Shown one piece after another: positions 23,178 to 30,911 of a DNA stretch of 34,606 nt. The DNA is from a virus, in IMG/VR virus record IMGVR_UViG_3300036715_002805, positions 1 through 34,606 of that record; one strand, given 5' to 3'. Position 1 is the first letter of the stretch, and the number at the start of each line of letters is the position of its first letter. Both the position numbers and the translations under genes were made by a program. The notes beneath the pieces were generated by a model that saw only the letters and a program-made list of their open reading frames with translations, searched no databases and was not told the origin of the DNA.

Positions 23178-23206
23178 TTGACCTTTATTTACGTTATCGC
23201 AATAAT
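23178..23206 (+). promoter_or_regulatory. Rightward early promoter (PL analogue) with embedded operator
   Basis: TTGACC (23178-23183), a 17-base spacer, then AATAAT (23201-23206). The spacer ends in TTACGTTATCGC, the same position relative to the -10 box as in the leftward promoter. Expected start near 23213, just before ATG 23217. The promoter follows the peptidase gene and starts the long rightward operon. Confidence 0.75.
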
Positions 23207-23216
23207 GCGACCCACG

Positions 23217-23402
23217 ATGAAGCCGCGCACCCACTCCGCCGCCGTTCGCAAGAGCCTCCGCCAGATCGATGCCCTGATCGCCGCAGAGACGGCCGAGCGA
23301 GCTGAGTACCGCAAGGCGCACGTTCTTCACATGGTGTTGGCCTGCACGATGGCACTGCGCGACCTGCGCATCCGTCGCCGGCTGATGTCCGCACGAGCCT
23401 GA
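23217..23402 (+). CDS. First protein of the rightward early operon
   Basis: 61 residues from ATG 23217 (MKPRTHSAAVRKSLRQIDAL). An ATG twelve bases earlier overlaps the -10 box, so it is unlikely to be used. Basic and helical, with AAETAERAEYRKAHVLHMVL and an Arg-rich end. It lies only a few bases from the predicted transcript start. No family recognised. Confidence 0.55.
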   Translation: MKPRTHSAAVRKSLRQIDALIAAETAERAEYRKAHVLHMVLACTMALRDLRIRRRLMSARA

Positions 23403-23467
23403 AACGCAGCGCTCGAGGTGCGGATTCTCCCGCCTCGGCCCCATGTCTCCCACCCTATAGGGTCGCC

Positions 23468-23725
23468 ATGTCTCGATATGTCGTCGTCGGTTCCTACGCC
23501 GAGTCCGACGTGCAGCTCTGCCTGCACTACACAGATGATTTGCTCGACGCTCGCAGGTACGTCACGGGCGAGCGCCGCCGTAAATCAGGCTGCGACCTGC
23601 TCGCGGTGATCGACACCACCACGGGCCAGCCCGCCGCCATGCCGCATGCGAAGCGGCTCGTGATCGTCAACGCTCATATGCAGGGGCACACGGTTCGCCG
23701 TGTCTCCGTCGCGAGGGCGTCATGA
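23468..23725 (+). CDS. Hypothetical early protein
   Basis: 85 residues from ATG 23468 (MSRYVVVGSYAESDVQLCLH), with a mixed alpha/beta pattern and a Y-V-V-V-G start. It follows a 65-base gap that holds a perfect palindrome ACCCTATAGGGT (23452-23463) just before the start. It overlaps the pentapeptide gene by ATGA. No family recognised. Confidence 0.55.
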   Translation: MSRYVVVGSYAESDVQLCLHYTDDLLDARRYVTGERRRKSGCDLLAVIDTTTGQPAAMPHAKRLVIVNAHMQGHTVRRVSVARAS

Positions 23726-24516
23726 GCGAGCTCGTCACCATTCCAGGTGAGCAAATACTGACGATTACCCGAGGGCAGCTGAAGGGCCTCGATGCGTGTC
23801 GAGAGGGCATGCGGCTCTTCAACGTGTTCGTCGGAGGGCGCAATAAAAACGTTCTTCGGATCATCTGGAGCCCATTGGCCCAGGTGTGGTTCGCGAAAAA
23901 CCACAGCGGTTTTGCTGCATGGCTGTACGACTGCGGTGTCACGCCGCGGTTCTCGTTGTCATCGGCGGACCTCAGCTGGGCGAACCTCAGCTCGGCGAAC
24001 CTCCGCTCGGCGGACCTCAGCTCGGCGAACCTCAGCTCGGCGAACCTCCGCTCGGCGGACCTCCGCTCGGCGGACCTCCGCTCGGCGGACCTCAGCTCGG
24101 CGAACCTCAGCTCGGCGAACCTCCGCTCGGCGGACCTCAGCTCGGCGAACCTCCGCTCGGCGAACCTCAGCTCGGCGGACCTCAGCTGGGCGAACCTCCG
24201 CTGGGCGAACCTCAGCTCGGCGGACCTCAGCTCGGCGGACCTCCGCTGGGCGAACCTCAGCTGGGCGGACCTCAGCTCGGCGAACCTCCGCTCGGCGGAC
24301 CTCAGCTCGGCGGACCTCAGCTCGGCGAACCTCCGCTGGGCGAACCTCAGCTGGGCGGACCTCCGCTGGGCCCTTTTGCCCGATGCCATCCCAGAGGGAG
24401 CACAGCTCGCGGGGGCTTGGCGAGCCTCTACAGACGCGCCGATTCTGGGGTGGCACCTGCGCAAAACGAACGAGAGCGACACGTACGGCCAGCTCGAAAA
24501 GGACGGTGCACCATGA
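23722..24516 (+). CDS. Pentapeptide-repeat protein with a conserved N-terminal domain
   Basis: 264 residues. Residues 1-80 form a globular domain (ITRGQLKGLDACREGMRLFN, SPLAQVWFAKNHSGFAAWLY, DCGVTPRFSL). A run of about 27 pentapeptides of the L-[SR]-[SW]-A-[DN] type follows, predicted to fold into a right-handed quadrilateral beta-helix. The end is WRASTDAPILGWHLRKTN. Such helices often mimic DNA, for example gyrase-binding MfpA/Qnr, but target and function are unknown here. A paralogue with the same three-part layout lies at 30912-31295. All three forward frames stay open because the repeat unit is 15 bases. Confidence 0.85.
   Translation: MSELVTIPGEQILTITRGQLKGLDACREGMRLFNVFVGGRNKNVLRIIWSPLAQVWFAKNHSGFAAWLYDCGVTPRFSLSSADLSWANLSSANLRSADLSSANLSSANLRSADLRSADLRSADLSSANLSSANLRSADLSSANLRSANLSSADLSWANLRWANLSSADLSSADLRWANLSWADLSSANLRSADLSSADLSSANLRWANLSWADLRWALLPDAIPEGAQLAGAWRASTDAPILGWHLRKTNESDTYGQLEKDGAP
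23971..24360 (+). repeat. 26 tandem 15-bp units (minisatellite within the pentapeptide gene)
   Basis: Twenty-six complete units of the form CTC-[AC]GC-T[CG]G-GCG-[AG]AC, differing only at three positions (Ser/Arg, Ser/Trp, Asn/Asp choices). Partial units flank both ends. The near identity at DNA level points to recent expansion by slippage or recombination. Confidence 0.95.
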
Positions 24517-24716
24517 TCGCCGGCACAGTCGCAGGTCGCCCCGTCCTCTGGCTCTGGAGAGAGGATCTCCCCAAGCGCCCGCCTGGTTTTTTCCGAGCCG
24601 CACAGTTCGAGACCGCGGTCGGGAAGCGTCCGGTTCGGATGATCTCGAGGGTGAGCCCAGCCCTTCGAGCCGCCGCCCCCGATGGCGCTGTCGCCGTGGT
24701 CGAGGTGTCGGAATGA
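24513..24716 (+). CDS. Hypothetical early protein
   Basis: 67 residues from ATG 24513 (MIAGTVAGRPVLWLWREDLP), overlapping the pentapeptide gene stop by ATGA. A short beta-like start is followed by a basic middle (KRPVRMISRVSPALRAAAPD). No family recognised. Confidence 0.5.
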   Translation: MIAGTVAGRPVLWLWREDLPKRPPGFFRAAQFETAVGKRPVRMISRVSPALRAAAPDGAVAVVEVSE

Positions 24717-24910
24717 ACGCCGAAGACCTCTCCGCGCGCCTCGCGCGCCTCTCGACGGATGCCCTTGGGATTCTTGTCGATCTGAAGCGCAGCGGCCTCG
24801 AATGGCGAGCGGGCCAGATCTCGATGATCATCTCGCTCGTCGGCGTCGTTCGGAACTCGATCGACGACGACATTCGTCACGCAAAGAACCGCGCCGAGGC
24901 ATCGCTGTGA
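24713..24910 (+). CDS. Hypothetical early protein
   Basis: 65 residues from ATG 24713 (MNAEDLSARLARLSTDALGI), largely helical, with an ATGA overlap upstream and a GTGA overlap downstream. No family recognised. Confidence 0.5.
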   Translation: MNAEDLSARLARLSTDALGILVDLKRSGLEWRAGQISMIISLVGVVRNSIDDDIRHAKNRAEASL

Positions 24911-25221
24911 CCGCCCGCGAACAGTGGGAGAAATCCCTCGCTGCGTGTGGTGAGTGGCGAGGGGTCGTCTCGGATCTCGAGCGAGCGACCAGTCGGCTCG
25001 AGCGCGCCGTCGATGACTCGACGCTGCGCATGTCCGACCGCGACGCACTCTCGATCGCCCTCGGCCGACTCGACACCGAGCGCGCCGAGGCGCTCGACCG
25101 GATGGCGCAGCTCGAGCGCGAGGCCGATACGTGGTGGACGCGCGTGCTCATCGAGGAAGACGACGAGCTCGAGGGCGCCCAGGTTTTCGACGGCTCATTC
25201 GGGGAGGCCCTCCATGCGTGA
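24907..25221 (+). CDS. Coiled-coil early protein
   Basis: 104 residues from GTG 24907. Long charged helices (ATSRLERAVDDSTLRMSDRD, TERAEALDRMAQLEREADTW) suggest a coiled coil, followed by an acidic end. The start is set by the GTGA overlap. No family recognised. Confidence 0.5.
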   Translation: MTAREQWEKSLAACGEWRGVVSDLERATSRLERAVDDSTLRMSDRDALSIALGRLDTERAEALDRMAQLEREADTWWTRVLIEEDDELEGAQVFDGSFGEALHA

Positions 25222-25798
25222 CGGCGCCCGCGACATCGAAGGGCAAATCGCCCAGCGCGTCTGCTCGTACCTCACGAGCGGTCCTCACACCGTCGGCGAA
25301 ATCCAAGCGTTTGCGCACGGCATGGCCGCAGGTTCGTACACCGACGAGTCTACCCCGCTCCCTCCCGCCGTGGCTCCCCGCCGTCGACGCGGTGAGCGCA
25401 AAGGTCCGCGCGCGCTGACCCCAGACGAGATTCACGCGCTCGGCGCTCGAGCGATTCAAGCCGTCGAAGAGCTGAGGTTCGACGACGCTCGACAGCTCGT
25501 TGCCGAGTTGGCCCACGCGTCACCCGAGCTCGCTCGGGTCTGCGCGTCGCTCATCGAGTCGCTCGACATCGCGACAGCGCCCGCGAAGGCCAAGTACCTC
25601 CGACCTCACACCTACGACGTCGCCCGACCGCTCGCCGATTCCGCCTCGAGCTGGGTCGTGGATGCCGCCTACGACGAGCTCGCCGAGCTGCGCGCTCACC
25701 CGCCGCTCACCCGAGACGACCCAGCGTGGCGCGTGGCCTCAGATGGGCTCGGACCATCGGCCGAAATCGAAACCTCGAAACCAAGGAAACGACCATGA
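25214..25798 (+). CDS. Hypothetical early protein with possible winged-helix start
   Basis: 194 residues from ATG 25214 (MRDGARDIEGQIAQRVCSYL). IEGQIAQRVCSYLTSGPHTV looks like the first helices of a winged helix. A basic linker (PRRRRGERKG) and a helical domain (TPDEIHALGARAIQAVEELR, LAELRAHPPL) follow. It overlaps both neighbours, directly before the recombinase gene. Function unknown. Confidence 0.55.
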   Translation: MRDGARDIEGQIAQRVCSYLTSGPHTVGEIQAFAHGMAAGSYTDESTPLPPAVAPRRRRGERKGPRALTPDEIHALGARAIQAVEELRFDDARQLVAELAHASPELARVCASLIESLDIATAPAKAKYLRPHTYDVARPLADSASSWVVDAAYDELAELRAHPPLTRDDPAWRVASDGLGPSAEIETSKPRKRP

Positions 25799-26775
25799 CT
25801 CAGCCCATTTCGATCACAACGGCGCGCAAGAAAATCAGCCTCGCGAACGTCAAGCGAGGCGTCGAGCGCGCGCCCTATAGACTCGTTATTTGGGGAACCG
25901 CTGGCGTCGGGAAAACGACTTGGGCCGCAGAGTCACCGAGTCCGATCTTCCTGTGCACCGAGCAGGGTGCCGACCAAATCGGCGTGGATCGATGGGTGAT
26001 CGAGTCGTTTCAGGACTACATCGACGCGGTCTCGGAACTGCTGACCGGAGAGCACAGCTACCGCACGGTGGTCGTCGATTCGCTCGCCCCTCTCGAGGCA
26101 ATGCTGCACCGTCACCTGTGCGAGCTGAACCGCTGGAAGGACATCGACGCACCGGCCTACGGCAAGGGTTTTTCCGAGGCTGTTTCGTGGTGGCGCACGA
26201 TGCTCGAGTCGCTCGATGGGCTGCGCAAACAGCGACGCATGAACGTCATTTTCATCGGTCACTCGACCAACAAAAACTGGAAAAACCCAGAGGGCGAAGA
26301 CTTTGATCGCTACGAGCCCAAACTGCACTCGAAGGCATGGGAGCTGATCAAAGCGTGGGCGGACGGAGTATTGTTCGCGCGACACGAGGTGCTCACGAGC
26401 ACCAAGGACAAACGCACCCGCGGCGTCTCGTCTGGCGCTCGCGTGCTCTGTACACAGTGGCGCCCTAGCTACGATGCGAAAGTGCGCTGGCTCATGCCGG
26501 AGACAATCCCGCTGTCATGGGATGAGTTTTTGGCGAACATCGAGCAGGGATACAGCGCCGCGGCGATTGCTCGCATGCGCTCGCAGGTACGAGAAATCGG
26601 CTCGAAGCTCGTTGGGACCGAGCACGAAGGCAAGGCCGACAAGGGGCTCGAGTGGAGCGGAGACGACCCCGTTCGTCTCGCGCAAACCGTGGAACGCCTC
26701 CGAGCTCTCGCTGGGCTTGCTGGCGTTGCGACTGAAGAAGAAACCGCATCAGGAAAGCAAGAGATCGAACAATGA
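25795..26775 (+). CDS. Sak4-like RecA-fold recombinase ATPase (AAA_24)
   Basis: 326 residues from ATG 25795 (MTQPISITTARKKISLANVK). YRLVIWGTAGVGKTTWA is Walker A, YRTVVVDSLAPLEAM is Walker B, and MNVIFIGHSTNKNW is the sensor region. This is the AAA_24/Sak4 family of phage single-strand annealing or strand-exchange proteins, which work with an SSB during phage recombination and replication. The next gene encodes an SSB-like protein, the usual partner. Confidence 0.85.
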   Translation: MTQPISITTARKKISLANVKRGVERAPYRLVIWGTAGVGKTTWAAESPSPIFLCTEQGADQIGVDRWVIESFQDYIDAVSELLTGEHSYRTVVVDSLAPLEAMLHRHLCELNRWKDIDAPAYGKGFSEAVSWWRTMLESLDGLRKQRRMNVIFIGHSTNKNWKNPEGEDFDRYEPKLHSKAWELIKAWADGVLFARHEVLTSTKDKRTRGVSSGARVLCTQWRPSYDAKVRWLMPETIPLSWDEFLANIEQGYSAAAIARMRSQVREIGSKLVGTEHEGKADKGLEWSGDDPVRLAQTVERLRALAGLAGVATEEETASGKQEIEQ

Positions 26776-27341
26776 CACTCCCCATCGGAAAATACGCAGC
26801 ACGCGCAGTTTCAGCCGACCTCGGACGCACCGAAGGGTCGCAAGATAAAGCACCGCAAGAAGTCGTCTCGGTGGTGTTCGAAGTCACCGCTGGCGAGCAC
26901 TTGGGCGCTCGCATGACGTGGCGTGGTTGGTTCACCGAGAAGACGATGCGCCGCACGATCGAGTCGCTGAAGCACTGCGGCTGGCTGGGCGACTGGGATA
27001 CCTGGGGCGGGCTCACCTCTGAGGTCGTGCAAATCGACGTGCAAGAGGACAAAGACATCAAGACCGGCGCCGTACGTGGCACGCGCATCGCGTGGGTAAA
27101 CCCACCCATGTCGACGAAGCCCCTCGAGGGCAGGGAGAAAAACGCGTTCACCGCTTCGATGCGGGGGCTCGTTCTGGAAGTACTCGGGCCCCAAGGCGCC
27201 GCGCCCAAGATGGCGCCCGGCCCCGCTGCTCGAGCTCCTGTCCCGCAGTCTCCAGCGATGCGCCCCGCGGATCAGTGGAACGGCCAAGGCGCCGAACCAT
27301 CCGCTGACGACATCCCGTTCATCTTCGGGGGCTGGCGGTGA
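26772..27341 (+). CDS. Single-stranded DNA-binding protein (SSB-like)
   Basis: 189 residues from ATG 26772 (ATGA overlap). The N-terminal beta domain (MTLPIGKYAARAVSADLGRT, GARMTWRGWFTEKTMRRTIE, KTGAVRGTRIAWVNPP) is followed by a Pro/Ala linker and the acidic tail SADDIPF. D-D-I-P-F is the bacterial SSB C-terminal tip, which docks repair proteins, though here five more residues (IFGGWR) follow. Pairing with the Sak4-like gene supports the call. Confidence 0.75.
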   Translation: MTLPIGKYAARAVSADLGRTEGSQDKAPQEVVSVVFEVTAGEHLGARMTWRGWFTEKTMRRTIESLKHCGWLGDWDTWGGLTSEVVQIDVQEDKDIKTGAVRGTRIAWVNPPMSTKPLEGREKNAFTASMRGLVLEVLGPQGAAPKMAPGPAARAPVPQSPAMRPADQWNGQGAEPSADDIPFIFGGWR

Positions 27342-27691
27342 ACACGACGATCGAACGCGACGGGCGCAAGATCGCCCTCGCTTGCGACGGTCGGCGCATC
27401 CTGCTCACACCAGACCGCGCCGACCTGTTTGCGCTGACGCTGTTGTCGGCGCTTCGACTGCCCGACGGGCCCGCTCGACTGCTGCTCGATGAGCAGCGGT
27501 CGGCCGGCTACCGTCTCGCAGTTGTCGCGTGTCCCACGAGGCGGCTGATTGCCGTCGGAAATCTAGGACAGTTCGGCGACACATTTGCCGGATGGACGTT
27601 CGACGAGGCGCGCGAGGCTGCGTCTCGGTTGCTCGCCGTGGCTGTAGAAATCGGCGCCATGCCAGTGCGCACGAGGAGGAAAGCAGCGTGA
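27338..27691 (+). CDS. Hypothetical early protein
   Basis: 117 residues from GTG 27338 (GTGA overlap). MNTTIERDGRKIALACDGRR and RLIAVGNLGQFGDTFAGWTF give an alternating beta/helix impression. No family recognised. Confidence 0.5.
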   Translation: MNTTIERDGRKIALACDGRRILLTPDRADLFALTLLSALRLPDGPARLLLDEQRSAGYRLAVVACPTRRLIAVGNLGQFGDTFAGWTFDEAREAASRLLAVAVEIGAMPVRTRRKAA

Positions 27692-27993
27692 CAGACTGGT
27701 TTACGAAGTGGGGATTTGTTGTCCTGAATATCCTGCTGTTCGCCTGCGGGATCATCTTCGGCAGGAGCCTCGAGATCGGTCGAGTATCGGCACCGTTGCC
27801 GCCCCAGGCTTGCCGAGACAGTGTGATCTCCACGTACTCGCTCGACTCTCTGTCGGCCGGCGCATCGTGTCTCCCCGGTGCCCGCCTGACCGTGGACCGT
27901 GCCGCAGGCCTGGTGATCTGCGAGTGCCCCGACGTACTCGAAGCCCCGACGATACAGAGCGCGACGGTCTCGCCGTGGGAGGTGCAGCCATGA
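27688..27993 (+). CDS. Membrane-anchored early protein
   Basis: 101 residues from GTG 27688. One N-terminal membrane helix (WGFVVLNILLFACGIIFG, about residues 8-25) precedes a soluble part with four Cys (ACRDSV, SCLPGA, CECPDV). The soluble domain may be periplasmic and disulphide-bonded. An inner-membrane role such as exclusion is possible but unproven. Confidence 0.55.
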   Translation: MTDWFTKWGFVVLNILLFACGIIFGRSLEIGRVSAPLPPQACRDSVISTYSLDSLSAGASCLPGARLTVDRAAGLVICECPDVLEAPTIQSATVSPWEVQP

Positions 27994-28214
27994 CGCTGCC
28001 CCCCGCAGTCGCTAGTCTCGCCGCTGAATTCGACGCCCTCACTGACGCATTGATCCTCGCGATCGCCGACACGGTGCTCGTTGATTGGCGAGAGCACCTG
28101 CCCGAGGTGGATCGCGCTCGCCTCGCTCGAGTACTCCTCGTGATCTACGCATCGAGCTCGTGGTCGGCGCGCGTCGAGATCGAGCAGACCGCCCGCCAGG
28201 TGGTGGCAGCATGA
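27990..28214 (+). CDS. Hypothetical early protein
   Basis: 74 residues from ATG 27990 (MTLPPAVASLAAEFDALTDA), helical and acidic. It overlaps both neighbours by ATGA. No family recognised. Confidence 0.5.
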   Translation: MTLPPAVASLAAEFDALTDALILAIADTVLVDWREHLPEVDRARLARVLLVIYASSSWSARVEIEQTARQVVAA

Positions 28215-28447
28215 GCGCCCTAGCCTGGCACGACGAGACGGGCGTGCATCGACTCCGATCCGAGGGCGCCAGGCTCGCGCTCGCTTCGGTCTGGACCCAT
28301 GCGGGCGTCTGGTTCTGGTTGGTGTGGAGCGACGGGAAACAGGCGAAATCGTGCGGCGGACCGAAAGCGGTCGAGTCGTTCGAGGCAGCGAAAACCAAAG
28401 CAGAGAACCGCGCTCGAGAAATCTGCGCGTTGGAGGTGTCACCGTGA
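28211..28447 (+). CDS. Hypothetical early protein
   Basis: 78 residues from ATG 28211 (MSALAWHDETGVHRLRSEGA). The W-rich strand-like WTHAGVWFWLVWSDGKQAKS is followed by a Lys/Glu helix; such small alpha/beta proteins are common in phage early operons. No family recognised. Confidence 0.5.
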   Translation: MSALAWHDETGVHRLRSEGARLALASVWTHAGVWFWLVWSDGKQAKSCGGPKAVESFEAAKTKAENRAREICALEVSP

Positions 28448-28803
28448 ACGTTGCCGTCCTAGCCGGCTGGATCCCCGAGGAATGGCGCGCTCGACCCGAG
28501 CCGGCACCAGAGCCCGTGCCGCTTGCTAAACCTGATGACGACCCCGTGTACGCGCTCGTCGACCTGGTCAAGCGCGTCGGCGTCGCAGGTGTGGCCGATG
28601 CGCTCCGGTGCTCGGAGTCGGTCGTCTACACGTGGACCTCGCGCCGGTGTCGACCTAACGAGGAATTCGAACCCGCGCTCGCCGAGCTCACGGGGACGAC
28701 CGTCGAGGCATGGGCATATTACCGCCTCCGACATCTCGAGAGGGTACGTCCGAGCGTCCTCCGCGCAGCCCAGGCACGCCAGCGGATGAGGGACGGTCGA
28801 TGA
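28444..28803 (+). CDS. Small HTH-like protein
   Basis: 119 residues from GTG 28444. DLVKRVGVAGVADALRCSES, then VVYTWTSRRCRPNEEFEPAL fits a helix-turn-helix with R-R-x-R-P after the recognition helix, as in CI/Cro-type adaptors. It is in the rightward operon before a winged-helix protein. Role unknown. Confidence 0.55.
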   Translation: MNVAVLAGWIPEEWRARPEPAPEPVPLAKPDDDPVYALVDLVKRVGVAGVADALRCSESVVYTWTSRRCRPNEEFEPALAELTGTTVEAWAYYRLRHLERVRPSVLRAAQARQRMRDGR

Positions 28804-29957
28804 CCCGCACCCGCACCCTCTCACTCGCCGAGCTCGCCGCTCGGCGTTCTCAACTCTCGATCGCCCGCGAGACCGCGCGAGTCTCATCCGCCACCGCGCG
28901 CCGCCTCCTTCGTGAGCTCGTCGAAGGCACGAGCGAAGAGACCGACGAGAGGCAGCTCGCGCTCCCCGTCGCGCTCGAGCCGCAGGCCCCCGCGACGGGG
29001 CCCGCTCGATGGCGCCTGGATGCCGAGCCCACGCCGGTACGCATCGCAGCACGTGTCGAGCCTGCACCCACGCTCGAGCAACTCGGCGTGTCCGACCTGG
29101 CGATGCGTCTCCTCGAGGAGATGATCGAGCAACCACCCGAGAATCAACACGCTTGCCTCGACGACCTCGAGGCTAGCGGTCCCACGCGCGGCACAGCACT
29201 CGAGGCGATGGCTGAGCTCACAATCATCGGCGCCGTGTCGCATTCGCCGATCATGATTTACGAGCCGTATCCGGAGCGATGGAGCCTGAGCAAACCGCCC
29301 TACGAGTGGCCCGATCAGGAGACGATCTTGAATGACGTGATCGGTGCGCTGCCGCGTGACCTGGGTGTGTTCGACCCCGCGGCGATCGCACACCGCAAGT
29401 CGATCCCGATCGCGTTCGTCATCGCCTCGCTCGAGTCGCTTCGCGAGCTGGGAGCCGCCCAGTGTGACGATCGTGGATGGTCGAGAGTGCAGCGCGTCTC
29501 TGTGCTCGAGCAGACCATCGTCGATGCGCTCAAAACCTGCGAAACAACTTGGCCAACGCACACCGAAAATCACGTTGTCGCGCTGCCGGGAGAGGTGAAG
29601 GCGAGCGACAACCTTTGGTTCTGGGCCGACGCCGAGCTTCGCGTCGCGGGAGTGCTCGAGCGCGAGACGTTTGCACTCGCGGAAACGGTGACTCCGCTTG
29701 TTCCGGCAGAACAGGTCGAGTGGATTCTCGCTACGCTCTCGTATCCGCAGGAACCATGGCGACTCGCCTCGATGATGCACCTACCGGTTTGGTTCGTCGA
29801 CCAGGTGCTTGAGCTCGCAGGTGACCGAGTGCTGCGCACGACGGGGACACGTGGTGAGACCATCTTCGCCCCTGTTCCGACCCCGAAGAAACCCAAGGTA
29901 GAGAAGAAATCAGCGCCCAAGAAGGCGAAGAGCAAGACGAGCGAGGTGCGAGCGTGA
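28800..29957 (+). CDS. Tandem winged-helix-like DNA-binding protein (putative)
   Basis: 385 residues from ATG 28800. It starts with coiled helices (LSLAELAARRSQLSIARETA). Several segments of the same size then look like winged helices: LAMRLLEEMIEQPPENQHAC, DDLEASGPTRGTALEAMAEL; FDPAAIAHRKSIPIAFVIAS; WRLASMMHLPVWFVDQVLEL. The end is a Lys-rich tail (KKPKVEKKSAPKKAK). This could be a replication or regulatory DNA-binding protein. No known family is certain. Confidence 0.5.
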   Translation: MTRTRTLSLAELAARRSQLSIARETARVSSATARRLLRELVEGTSEETDERQLALPVALEPQAPATGPARWRLDAEPTPVRIAARVEPAPTLEQLGVSDLAMRLLEEMIEQPPENQHACLDDLEASGPTRGTALEAMAELTIIGAVSHSPIMIYEPYPERWSLSKPPYEWPDQETILNDVIGALPRDLGVFDPAAIAHRKSIPIAFVIASLESLRELGAAQCDDRGWSRVQRVSVLEQTIVDALKTCETTWPTHTENHVVALPGEVKASDNLWFWADAELRVAGVLERETFALAETVTPLVPAEQVEWILATLSYPQEPWRLASMMHLPVWFVDQVLELAGDRVLRTTGTRGETIFAPVPTPKKPKVEKKSAPKKAKSKTSEVRA

Positions 29958-30610
29958 ACGCGACCATTACCGACATCGGCGCAGCGAAGCGAAAGCGCTT
30001 CTTCGACGCCGCTACCTCGGCCCTCGAGGGCTACGTCACGAAGCTCGAAGCTACCGGCGTGAAGTCGACCGACGCGGTCATCGTGCTTCGTACCTTCAAG
30101 ACCTCAGAGGGCTACAACGTGAGCTTCGTGCGGATGCAACACGTCGCGGACGCATTCGGTCCAGAAATGTTGGATCTTATCGAGAACAATCGTGCACTCA
30201 TCGGCGAAGGCCAGTTCGTTGTCGGTGTCGTGGACGAGCGGGACAAATGGTCCTGGTTCTCGTTCGGGCTCTCGCCAGAACCCACGCTCGAGCAGAAGAC
30301 AGCGTGGCACTTTCGCCGCCAAGACCTGGCCAATCAGTGCTGGGATACGATTCTCGATGTGACATCGAGAAAGGACAAAGAGGGTGCGCCCCGCGACAGC
30401 TACGTGGTCACGTTCGATGTGTCCGGCAACCAGGTCGCGATCACGTCCGTCGACAGTTCCAGGTTCGCCGACGTATTCGACGAGTGGACGCTCCCGGTTG
30501 CACAGTCGATGGTTCGATCGCTGAATAGGCCGGGAGATTTCGCGCTGCTTCTCCGTGACGAGGATGGGGTCTCTGGTGCGATTCGAAACACGAGCGAGGC
30601 CGTGTCGTGA
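29954..30610 (+). CDS. Hypothetical early protein
   Basis: 218 residues from GTG 29954. A basic helical start (MNATITDIGAAKRKRFFDAA) is followed by beta-rich sequence (NVSFVRMQHVADAF, YVVTFDVSGNQVAITSVDSS). No membrane segment. No family recognised; it overlaps both neighbours by GTGA. Confidence 0.5.
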   Translation: MNATITDIGAAKRKRFFDAATSALEGYVTKLEATGVKSTDAVIVLRTFKTSEGYNVSFVRMQHVADAFGPEMLDLIENNRALIGEGQFVVGVVDERDKWSWFSFGLSPEPTLEQKTAWHFRRQDLANQCWDTILDVTSRKDKEGAPRDSYVVTFDVSGNQVAITSVDSSRFADVFDEWTLPVAQSMVRSLNRPGDFALLLRDEDGVSGAIRNTSEAVS

Positions 30611-30849
30611 CCCCGCGATACGCCCGTCTCGTCTCGCTCCTCCGCGCCGTCGACGCGCGCGAATGGATCGACGCAGAGGCGATCGAATACCTCGGCATGC
30701 TCGTCACGTGGATCAATGCCACGGGTGAGGGTCCGAGCGTCAACGGCCGCGCGCTCGTGCTGACAGAGGCGGGTGCGTTCTCGCTGTCGAGCGACCAGGT
30801 GTGGGTGGCTCCGGAGGGTGACGATGCTCCGATGGTGCTGATGCAATGA
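30607..30849 (+). CDS. Hypothetical early protein
   Basis: 80 residues from GTG 30607 ([20 protein letters not shown]). A helical start is followed by a short beta end. It precedes the second pentapeptide gene. No family recognised. Confidence 0.5.
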   Translation: MTPRYARLVSLLRAVDAREWIDAEAIEYLGMLVTWINATGEGPSVNGRALVLTEAGAFSLSSDQVWVAPEGDDAPMVLMQ

Positions 30850-30911
30850 CTCCCCTGACAGAGCGGCTGAATCGTGAGCAAGTGGCAGACCCTAGACGTG
30901 GAGGAAGCGAA

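Noticed and set aside
23412-23440. Rho-independent terminator before 23468
   Set aside because: A GC hairpin with a bulge is present but there is no T run, and the downstream gene appears to be part of the same operon.
23792-24910. Other open frames through the pentapeptide array on both strands
   Set aside because: A 15-base unit keeps every frame open. Only the 23722 frame has the globular ends shared with the paralogue.
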